The notes below the pieces were generated by a model. The model was not told the origin of the DNA and did not search any database. It saw only the letters and a program-made list of their open reading frames with translations. From JABFSC01 sp031389045 (GTDB lineage: Bacteria > Desulfobacterota > Binatia > Bin18), in the NCBI GenBank assembly GCA_031389045.1, contig JANMSE010000485.1, positions 1-12,224 of the forward strand: 12,224 bases of DNA. The letters run 5' to 3'. Within the stretch, counting starts at the first letter, position 1; each line of letters starts with the position of its first letter. The position numbers and the translations under genes are program-made. Shown in pieces: positions 6,126-12,224 of the stretch.

Positions 6126-8423
6126 ATGACCGAGCTGGAAAAAACCCTCCCGCAACACGAACAGCCAGAAGAACACGGTCGTCGCCTCTACTGGGAAGGG
6201 CTGATTATTCTGGCGACCGCGCTAGCGGTTGTGCTCTTAGCCTTCTCGCTTATGCGCCTACCCGAACTGAGCGAAGCCTCCAATCTGGCGAGCAATGCCG
6301 CTTTTGTCCTCCTCATCAACCTCAATATCATCCTGCTCATTCTCCTCGTCTTCCTGGTGGCCCGGAATCTGATCAAGCTTTTTTACGAACGTCGCCAGAA
6401 ACTCCTGGGCTCTCATCTGCGGTTTCGCTTGGTGACGGCCTTCGTGGCTATTTCGCTCTTCCCCGCGATTCTGTTGTTTTTCATCGGCGTCGGATTTATG
6501 ACCCGCTCGCTGGAGAACTGGGTGACCTCGCAAGTCGAGGATACGCTGGAAGGGGCGCTGGGGGTGGTCAATACCTTTTATGCGTACTTAGGCGACGAAG
6601 CCTTGGTCCATGCGCATGGCATGGCGGCGGCCATTACCCAATCCCAGGTGCTGGCGGGAGAACAACGACAACGCCTTCAAGAACTGGTTGAGGAGCGACA
6701 GCGCGTGCTGCATGTCGGACGGTTGATGGTGTTTTCAGCGGAACACAATCTCTTGGCGAATGCCACCAGCACCGAGTGGCCAGCCCACGAACGACGCGGC
6801 GTCGATACCACCCTCCTTGCTCGTGTGTTGCGCAACGAAGAGGTCCGGCAAGTCCGCCCCTTGGGCAAAGCGGAAGTGGTGTGCTCTGGGGTTCCGATTG
6901 TTGTTGACGGGCACGTGGTCGGGGCGGTCATCGCCGAATACTTCGTGCCACAGAGTGCCGCGCAACAGAGCGCGCAAGTCATGCACGCCTTTCGGGAATA
7001 TATGCACCTGCGCATTCTCAAACATCCGATCCGCACGAACTATGTGGTGACGATGACGCTGGTGACGCTGGTGGCGATCTTTTCGGCGGTCTGGGTCGGG
7101 TTGTTTCTCGCGAAAAAGATCACCGTGCCCCTGCAACGCCTGGCCGCGGGAACGCGCGAGGTGGCCCAAGGGCACTGGACCCACCGCATCGAGGGCGAGG
7201 CGGAAGACGAGATTGGCACCTTGGTCGCGGCCTTCAATCGCATGACCGGGGACCTGCAACAGAGTCACCATGAGCTGGATGCCCGTCGTCGCTACATGGA
7301 GATCATTTTGACGAACATCACCGCTGGGGTGATGTCGCTCGACCGCAATGGCTTTATCACGACGATGAACCGCGCGGCGGAGCGGTTGCTCGGCCTGCGC
7401 GCGGTGGAAGTGATTGGGAAAGACTGTCGAGTCATTTTCGCGACCTCCGAGTTTTATGAAGTCCGCAAAATCGCGCGTGAACTCTTGCCAGAGTCCGCCG
7501 GTGCGGTCGGCGAGGGAGGGCGCGAGAGTCAAGGGCAACTCAAACTCCGGCGCGATGGCCAACCGGTCTCGCTCTTGGTGACGGGAACATTGTTGACCGA
7601 CGAACATCAAGAGGGCATTGGCGTCGTCTACTTTTTCGAGGATGTGACGCAAATCGTCCGGGTTGAACGGATGGAAGCCTGGCGCGAAGTGGCACGGCGC
7701 ATCGCGCATGAAATCAAGAATCCGCTCACACCGATTCAGTTGGCCGCGCAACGGTTGCAACGACGCTTCGCCCCGCAAATCACGCACAACGCGGACGTGT
7801 TCAATGAATGTATCGGCAGCATCGCCCATGAAGTGGACGCGATCAAAAAACTGGTGAACGAATTCTCGAGTTTCGCGCGACTGCCGACCGCCGACCACTT
7901 ACCGGAAAATCTCAACGTGTTGATCCAAGAAGTGATACCCGTGTTCGTGGAAGCGCATCGCGATATCGACTTCGTCTCGGAGCCGGATGCAGGACTGCCG
8001 TCATTGGAATTGGACCGCGAGGGGATCAAGCGTGTCGTGCGCAATTTGCTCGATAATGCCGTGGCTGCCTGCCGCATGGCCGCGAATGGGCACCGGCCCC
8101 GCATCACGGTGAGTACCCGCTATCTCTGGTCGCTGGGCATGGTGCAGCTTGAGGTGGCGGATACCGGCTGCGGCATTCCGCCGGAGGAAAAGGATCGGTT
8201 GTTCGAGCCGTATTTTTCGACCAAAAAGGAAGGAACAGGATTGGGGCTCGCGCTCGTGGCGACGATTGTCGCCGATCACCAAGCGTTTATTCGGGTACGC
8301 GATAACGACCCCCAGGGAAGCCGATTTATTATTGAGCTACCGGTACGGCGGAAGGCGCAACGCGCGCCAGTGACGATGGACACTAGCCAATTCCCGCTGA
8401 CGGACACCGGAGGACACGGTTAG
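6126..8423 (+). CDS. NtrY-like membrane sensor histidine kinase
   Basis: A 765-residue transmembrane kinase with the NtrY layout: a TM pair at about 24-43 and 58-79, TM3 at about 102-124, an extracytoplasmic region of some 180 residues (125-306), TM4 at about 307-329, HAMP (about 330-383), PAS (about 390-510), then HisKA and HATPase. The phosphorylated His is H528 in RIAHEIKNPLTP; the N box has N644 (LLDNAV), G1 is DTGCGIP (679-685), the F box is YFSTK (696-700) and G2 is GTGLGL (703-708), so all catalytic motifs are intact. NtrY proteins are linked to nitrogen, redox or envelope sensing and normally partner NtrX. GAGAGG (6116-6121) overlaps the ruvB stop. The next gene, 10 bp on, is a receiver-LpxC fusion, which is therefore the likely phosphate acceptor. 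The signal sensed cannot be read from the sequence. Confidence 0.93.
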   Translation: MTELEKTLPQHEQPEEHGRRLYWEGLIILATALAVVLLAFSLMRLPELSEASNLASNAAFVLLINLNIILLILLVFLVARNLIKLFYERRQKLLGSHLRFRLVTAFVAISLFPAILLFFIGVGFMTRSLENWVTSQVEDTLEGALGVVNTFYAYLGDEALVHAHGMAAAITQSQVLAGEQRQRLQELVEERQRVLHVGRLMVFSAEHNLLANATSTEWPAHERRGVDTTLLARVLRNEEVRQVRPLGKAEVVCSGVPIVVDGHVVGAVIAEYFVPQSAAQQSAQVMHAFREYMHLRILKHPIRTNYVVTMTLVTLVAIFSAVWVGLFLAKKITVPLQRLAAGTREVAQGHWTHRIEGEAEDEIGTLVAAFNRMTGDLQQSHHELDARRRYMEIILTNITAGVMSLDRNGFITTMNRAAERLLGLRAVEVIGKDCRVIFATSEFYEVRKIARELLPESAGAVGEGGRESQGQLKLRRDGQPVSLLVTGTLLTDEHQEGIGVVYFFEDVTQIVRVERMEAWREVARRIAHEIKNPLTPIQLAAQRLQRRFAPQITHNADVFNECIGSIAHEVDAIKKLVNEFSSFARLPTADHLPENLNVLIQEVIPVFVEAHRDIDFVSEPDAGLPSLELDREGIKRVVRNLLDNAVAACRMAANGHRPRITVSTRYLWSLGMVQLEVADTGCGIPPEEKDRLFEPYFSTKKEGTGLGLALVATIVADHQAFIRVRDNDPQGSRFIIELPVRRKAQRAPVTMDTSQFPLTDTGGHG

Positions 8424-8433
8424 GGAGGATGGT

Positions 8434-9720
8434 ATGGAAGAGACGATTCTCGTGATTGATGATGAAGAAAAAATTCGCACGACCCTGCGCGGGGTATTGA
8501 GTGATGAAGGGTTTCGCGTCCTGGATACCGATGGAACACCGCAAACCTTGGAGTTGGTGGCCGCTGAGCGTCCCGACCTGGTGATTCTCGATATCTGGAT
8601 GCCACGGATTGATGGCATTGAATTGCTAGAGCGGATGAAAATTCAGCAACCCGAACTGCCAGTGATTGTGATCTCTGGGCACGGCACCATCGAAACCGCG
8701 GTCCGCGCCACCAAACTGGGTGCAAGTGATTTTCTGGAAAAGCCCTTTTCCATTGAAACCCTCTTACGGTCGGTGTATCGCGCCACTGGGCGGCTCACCA
8801 GCGATGACGAGCCCTTGCCTGAACGAGCCGATCCCTCGGCGGTGACGACTCCTTCACGACGCTCCCGTCAGCAAACGCATGCGCGAACTGTTGGCAAGAG
8901 CGTGGTAGTCCAGGGGCGCGGCTTGCACTCTGGGGTGCGGACGGGCGTGATCCTGCACCCCATGCCCCCCGGAACAGGAATTGTGTTTGGCGCGCTTTCC
9001 GCATCCGATGTGACGATTCCCGCCACGGTGGACTATGTCGATTCCACCGGGTATGCCACCAGTTTGCGACGTGAGGGCGTTGTCGCCCAAACGATCGAGC
9101 ACTTGATGTCGGCTCTCCATGCGCACGGCGTGACCAATCTGCTGGTCAAGATGCAAGGGGAGATTCCGATTCTGGATGGGTCAGCCTTGGAGTTTTGCCA
9201 ATTGTTGGAAGAGGGAGGCATTGTCGAGCAAGCGGAGAGCATTGAGCCGGTGCGGATTGATCGCCCGTACCAGATTGGGACACTGGAATCGGGGAAATTC
9301 GTGCGCATCGAGCCCGCCGACCGCTTCGAGGTGCACTACACGCTACGGTATCCCGAACCGGTGGGCGAACAGGTCTACCACTACATTCATCGGGACGCGC
9401 AAAGCTATCAAGAGGAGATCGCGCCCGCCCGCACGTTTGGTTTTCTCAAGGACATCCAAATGCTCGAACAGATGGGACTCGCGAATGGCGGACGGCTCAA
9501 CAATTGCATTCTCATTGGCGAACAAGGCGTGATTAACCCCCCACTGCGTTTCCCCGATGAGCTGGTGCGCCACAAGATTTTGGACTTGCTTGGCGATCTC
9601 TATCTGTTAGGGCGCCCGATTCAGGGAAAAGTGACCGCGTGCGGGACAGGACATACGGACAATGTCGCGTTGGTGCGCGCCATTCGGGAACAACTGGGAG
9701 CGCAGGCGACCGTCCACTGA
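8434..9720 (+). CDS. lpxC: Receiver domain-LpxC fusion (UDP-3-O-acyl-GlcNAc deacetylase)
   Basis: A 428-residue two-domain protein. Residues 1-118 are an NtrX-like receiver: acidic pair D9-D10, phosphoacceptor D53 (LVILDIWMP), S81 in ISGHGTIETAV and K103 in LEKPF. After a polar linker (about 119-147) comes a complete LpxC (148-428), which removes the acetyl group from UDP-3-O-acyl-GlcNAc, the committed step of lipid A synthesis in the cytosol. Visible LpxC residues are GLHSG (163-167), base E222 and zinc ligand H223 (TIEHLMSAL), ARTFGFL (332-338), zinc ligands H380 and D384 in HKILDLLGD, and catalytic H407 (GTGHTDN). The AAA+ and Fis parts of NtrX are absent. The two domains are in one uninterrupted frame with no stop or internal ribosome-binding site. 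GGGAGG (8423-8428) precedes the ATG. The C-terminus is about 20 residues shorter than in E. coli LpxC. It is the last gene of the cluster. Confidence 0.94.
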   Translation: MEETILVIDDEEKIRTTLRGVLSDEGFRVLDTDGTPQTLELVAAERPDLVILDIWMPRIDGIELLERMKIQQPELPVIVISGHGTIETAVRATKLGASDFLEKPFSIETLLRSVYRATGRLTSDDEPLPERADPSAVTTPSRRSRQQTHARTVGKSVVVQGRGLHSGVRTGVILHPMPPGTGIVFGALSASDVTIPATVDYVDSTGYATSLRREGVVAQTIEHLMSALHAHGVTNLLVKMQGEIPILDGSALEFCQLLEEGGIVEQAESIEPVRIDRPYQIGTLESGKFVRIEPADRFEVHYTLRYPEPVGEQVYHYIHRDAQSYQEEIAPARTFGFLKDIQMLEQMGLANGGRLNNCILIGEQGVINPPLRFPDELVRHKILDLLGDLYLLGRPIQGKVTACGTGHTDNVALVRAIREQLGAQATVH

Positions 9721-9735
9721 GGGCTGAACGAATTG

Positions 9736-9771
9736 TCCTCGGCGGAAAAGTGCAACCTTTTTCGCCGAGGA
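9736..9771. terminator. Hairpin between convergent lpxC fusion and asnS
   Basis: Bases 9736-9750 pair with 9757-9771 in a 15-bp stem with one G-U wobble around the loop TGCAAC. It lies 15 bp after the stop of the lpxC fusion and 15 bp after the stop of asnS on the other strand. The inner stem has A4 opposite T5, and no clear T-tract lies outside the stem on either strand, so it is a plausible bidirectional terminator, though not a canonical one. Confidence 0.65.
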
Positions 9772-9786
9772 TGAAGGCCGAGGCGC

Positions 9787-11082
9787 CTACGGCGTCACCC
9801 GTTCCAACATCCGTGGAAACGGAATCGCCTCGCGCACGTGATGGAGGCCACAGAGCCATGAGACCATGCGCTCAATGCCCATGCCGAAACCGGCGTGCGG
9901 CACGGACCCATAGCGACGCAGGTCGAGATACCACGAGAACGCTTGTTCCGGCAGACCGTGCTCACGAATCTTCTTTTCTAAAATTGCGAAGTCGTCCTCG
10001 CGTTGGCCCCCGCCGATGATCTCTCCATAGCCTTCGGGTCCGAGCACATCCATGCACAACGCGACCTTCGGATTGTCGGGGTCCGCTTTCATGTAGAAGG
10101 CTTTGTTCTCGGTGGGGTAACGATGAATGATGACGGGCCGGTCGAAGGACTCGGAGATAACCGTCTCGTCGTCACCACCAAAGTCCGCTCCCCACTGAAT
10201 ATCGATGCTTTTTTTCTGCAATAACTCGATGGCGTCGCCGTAACTGATGCGAGGGAACGGCTTCTTGACATTGGCAAGTTTGGTGAGGTCACGCTCCAGG
10301 GCGGTCAGTTCCTTCTGTCGATTGGTCAGCACCCGCTGGACGACGTACTCGATAAAATCCTCTGCGAGGTCCATGTCGCCGTTCAGGTCGCAATAGGCGA
10401 CTTCCGGTTCGATCATCCAAAACTCGGTGAGATGGCGACGGGTCTTCGATTTCTCCGCACGAAAGGTGGGGCCGAAGCAGTACACTTTCCCGAAGGCCAT
10501 GGCCCCAGCTTCCATGTAAAGCTGGCCACTCTGGGTGAGATAGACCGTGTCATCGAAATACTTGACGGGAAACAGCGTGGTCGTGCCCTCGCACGCGGCG
10601 GGAGTGAAGATTGGGGCGTCGAGCAGGGTGAAGCCATGATCGTCGAAATAATCGCGACACGCCCCAATAATTTCACTGCGCACGCGCAGGATGGCGTGTT
10701 GTCGAGCCGAACGCAGCCACAGGTGGCGGTGATCAAGCAGAAACGCGACACCATGTTCCTTGGGCGTGATCGGATACTCGTGGGCGATTTGATGCACGGT
10801 CAGGCTTTTGACCGACACTTCGAAGCCAATGGGCGAGCGGGCATCGGCGCGCACGGTGCCAGTTACCGTGAGGGAGGATTCTTGCGGCAGATGATCCGCC
10901 TGTTGGAACATCTCCGGGGGCACGTCGCCCTTGAACATGACGCATTGGATGGTGCCCGTGCCATCGCGCAGTTGGAGGAAATGCAGCTTGCCGCTGGAGC
11001 GTTTGTTATAGAGCCAGCCGTTGAGAGAGACCTCGTGTCCTTCGTGGTTGCCAATGTCGCTGATGTAAATCGCTTGCGCCAT
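9787..11082 (-). CDS. asnS: Asparaginyl-tRNA synthetase, Thermus type
   Basis: A 431-residue class IIb synthetase that charges tRNA-Asn with asparagine. Residues 1 to about 100 form the OB-fold anticodon-binding domain (GWLYNKRSSGKLHFLQLRDGTG at about 22-43 region). The catalytic core has SGQLYMEAGAMAFGKVY (185-201), motif 2 FGPTFRAEKSKTRRHLTEF (203-221), PEGYGEIIGGGQRE (349-362) and motif 3 GFGMGIER (398-405). RHLTEFWMIEPE separates it from AspRS. The ending IPFPRMLERVTP and the core phrasing closely match the Thermus thermophilus type as I remember it, rather than the E. coli type, which is about 466 residues and ends differently. Start: AAAGGGA lies about 6 nt before the ATG. It converges on the lpxC fusion and is divergent from the protease gene. 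Confidence 0.95.
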   Translation of the reverse strand: MAQAIYISDIGNHEGHEVSLNGWLYNKRSSGKLHFLQLRDGTGTIQCVMFKGDVPPEMFQQADHLPQESSLTVTGTVRADARSPIGFEVSVKSLTVHQIAHEYPITPKEHGVAFLLDHRHLWLRSARQHAILRVRSEIIGACRDYFDDHGFTLLDAPIFTPAACEGTTTLFPVKYFDDTVYLTQSGQLYMEAGAMAFGKVYCFGPTFRAEKSKTRRHLTEFWMIEPEVAYCDLNGDMDLAEDFIEYVVQRVLTNRQKELTALERDLTKLANVKKPFPRISYGDAIELLQKKSIDIQWGADFGGDDETVISESFDRPVIIHRYPTENKAFYMKADPDNPKVALCMDVLGPEGYGEIIGGGQREDDFAILEKKIREHGLPEQAFSWYLDLRRYGSVPHAGFGMGIERMVSWLCGLHHVREAIPFPRMLERVTP

Positions 11083-11151
11083 GCGCGTCCCTTTCTTGAT
11101 TGTGGTGTTTTGTTGGCCGTGGCACTATAGCACAGAGAAAAGGAGATGATG

Positions 11152-12159
11152 ATGATGAGTCGTTGGCTTACGAGTTTTTTGCTGTGGGTGTTGATTTTTC
11201 CACTGATAACGGCGTCGGCGCAGCGCCGCGGTCCAGATGAGATTGAGGACGCATTACGTGACCTGCCTCCGGCGCAGCGCGCTCAGTATCGCCGACAATT
11301 ACTGAATCTGGATCGAGTATCCCGACGCCTGCTCCAAGCGGTTCCCAACCCGCCCCAGGTCGATATTGTCCTCGCCGCGGGGGAGAAATCCGTCAACGCC
11401 GGGACCACGTTCGGCAAGGTCATTATCGCGGAAGGGATGCTCGATTTTGTGAAGTCCGATGATGAACTGGCGATGATTGTTGGGCATGAACTGGCCCATC
11501 AGACACTTGGCCACGTGTCCCGCGGTGCGATGAATAGCGTGCTGCTCAATCTTGGGAGCGTCATCGCTGGTTCGTTTATTCCAGGTGGGGAAGCGGTCAC
11601 CGGTCTGTTTGGACAGATGGTGCTCAACCATTTTAACCAGGACCAGGAGCGTGCGGCGGACCAGGTGGGCCTGCGCTACGCGTATGATGCGGGGTATGAT
11701 CCCCAGGCGGCGGCGTATGTGATGAGGCGCATGGCGGAGGAAGTGCCAGAGACGGCACAAGCGGGGTTTTTCTCGTCGCATCCATCGTCGGTCGAGCGCT
11801 TCGCGACCCTGCAACGCGAAGCAGAGGAATTGGGTTCTCACCATGCCGTGCGCCGGACGGAAAGCGTGACACCTGGGCCAAAGCCTGTGTCTCTGAAACG
11901 GAACGAAAAAGCCTGTAGCAAGGCGCGTCCGTTCTTTTATCAAGCGCAAGAGACCAAGGACCCTGAGCGCCGCATCGCCCTCTACCAACGTGGGTTGCGG
12001 CTGTGTCCACAGAGTCCACGCGCGCATGCCGAGCTAGCGGAAATCTACGACGGCATCGGAGAGCGCCGGGAGGCGATTGAGGAGTATCGTGAGGCGCTGC
12101 GGTACGATGCCGATTATCCCGGTGTGAGAAATCGCTTGGCGGAGTTGGAGGGGCGCTGA
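11152..12159 (+). CDS. Exported M48 metalloprotease with C-terminal TPRs (BepA-like)
   Basis: A 335-residue periplasmic zinc protease from the chosen start. A signal peptide covers about residues 1-23 (ending TASAQ). The zinc site is HELAH (112-116) with third ligand E166 in QERAAD, and HPSSVER (210-216) is also typical of the family. A short hydrophobic stretch around 131-144 may be a membrane-contacting loop. Residues about 252-333 form two or three TPR helices pairs (AHAELAEIYDGIGERREAIEEYREAL). BepA, the closest known architecture, degrades or helps misassembled outer-membrane proteins including LptD; function here is inferred. Four ATG codons in a row begin at 11146; AAGGAG (11140-11145) abuts the first, so the third (6 nt spacing) or fourth (9 nt) is the better start. 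Confidence 0.88.
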   Translation: MMSRWLTSFLLWVLIFPLITASAQRRGPDEIEDALRDLPPAQRAQYRRQLLNLDRVSRRLLQAVPNPPQVDIVLAAGEKSVNAGTTFGKVIIAEGMLDFVKSDDELAMIVGHELAHQTLGHVSRGAMNSVLLNLGSVIAGSFIPGGEAVTGLFGQMVLNHFNQDQERAADQVGLRYAYDAGYDPQAAAYVMRRMAEEVPETAQAGFFSSHPSSVERFATLQREAEELGSHHAVRRTESVTPGPKPVSLKRNEKACSKARPFFYQAQETKDPERRIALYQRGLRLCPQSPRAHAELAEIYDGIGERREAIEEYREALRYDADYPGVRNRLAELEGR

Positions 12160-12172
12160 GGACTATCTCACG

Positions 12173-12224
12173 CGGAGACGCAGAGGCGCAGAGAAAATTT
12201 CTACTCTGCGCCTCTGCGTCTCCG
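12173..12224. repeat. Perfect 21-bp inverted repeat at window edge
   Basis: Bases 12173-12193 are the exact reverse complement of 12204-12224, with a 10-nt A/T-rich loop (AAAATTTCTA). Each arm contains the near-tandem GACGCAGAG-GCGCAGAG. It starts 13 bp after the protease stop, so it could end transcription, but there is no T-tract visible and the second arm runs to the last base of the window, so the arms may extend. The motif resembles a widely dispersed intergenic repeat I have seen in many unrelated bacterial genomes. Confidence 0.85.

Noticed and set aside
6735..7898. 387-codon open frame antisense to the kinase gene
   Set aside because: It lies wholly opposite conserved PAS and HisKA motifs of the kinase; a GC-rich codon shadow with no recognisable domain.
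8434..8820. A separate NtrX gene followed by a separate lpxC
   Set aside because: The frame is continuous through the linker with no stop, and I see no convincing ribosome-binding site and start codon at the LpxC boundary around codon 148.
10432..11130. 232-codon plus-strand open frame opposite asnS
   Set aside because: It covers the conserved catalytic core and OB-fold of asnS on the other strand; no domain seen.
11083..11145. Sigma-70 promoter between asnS and the protease gene
   Set aside because: TATAGC at 11126-11131 is a fair -10 box, but no -35 hexamer lies at 16-18 bp; not enough to annotate.

Overview
The window looks like chromosomal DNA of a Gram-negative, lipid A-making bacterium of moderately high GC. 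Supporting signs are a lipid A enzyme (LpxC), an outer-membrane beta-barrel with a C-terminal Phe, an NtrY-type sensor kinase, a Thermus-type AsnRS and the yebC-ruvCAB order. Together these fit a deltaproteobacterial-grade or deep uncultured lineage (for example Desulfobacterota, Binatota, Methylomirabilota or Tectomicrobia). I cannot name the taxon from sequence alone.

Layout. (1) 230-1885: a lipoprotein with an atypical CX4CH haem-like motif, followed 18 bp later by an outer-membrane barrel protein with an N-terminal CXXCH, a possible electron-transfer pair at the outer membrane. (2) 2029-2487: an exported CHRD-domain protein. (3) 2488-2998: about 510 bp without a gene, holding a perfect hairpin, a nested four-hairpin palindromic array, two 66-bp tandem repeats and 13-bp inverted repeats resembling the ends of a miniature mobile element. 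(4) 2999-9720: a tight co-directional cluster yebC, ruvC, ruvA, ruvB, an NtrY-like histidine kinase, and a single protein that joins an NtrX-like receiver domain to a complete LpxC. It is followed by a hairpin shared with the convergent asnS. (5) 9787-11082, minus strand: asparaginyl-tRNA synthetase. (6) 11152-12159: exported M48 metalloprotease with C-terminal TPRs. (7) 12173-12224: a perfect 21-bp inverted repeat reaching the window edge.

How the genes may work together. RuvABC resolve Holliday junctions and YebC is a translation/transcription factor; these are housekeeping. The unusual part is downstream: a membrane kinase of the NtrY type sits directly before a receiver domain whose output is not the AAA+/Fis module of NtrX but LpxC, the committed step of lipid A synthesis. 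The simplest reading, which is inference, is that envelope or redox/nitrogen signals sensed by the kinase are passed by phosphotransfer straight to the lipid A pathway without a transcription step. The BepA-like protease at the right-hand end would act in the same compartment, but nothing in the sequence ties it to the kinase.
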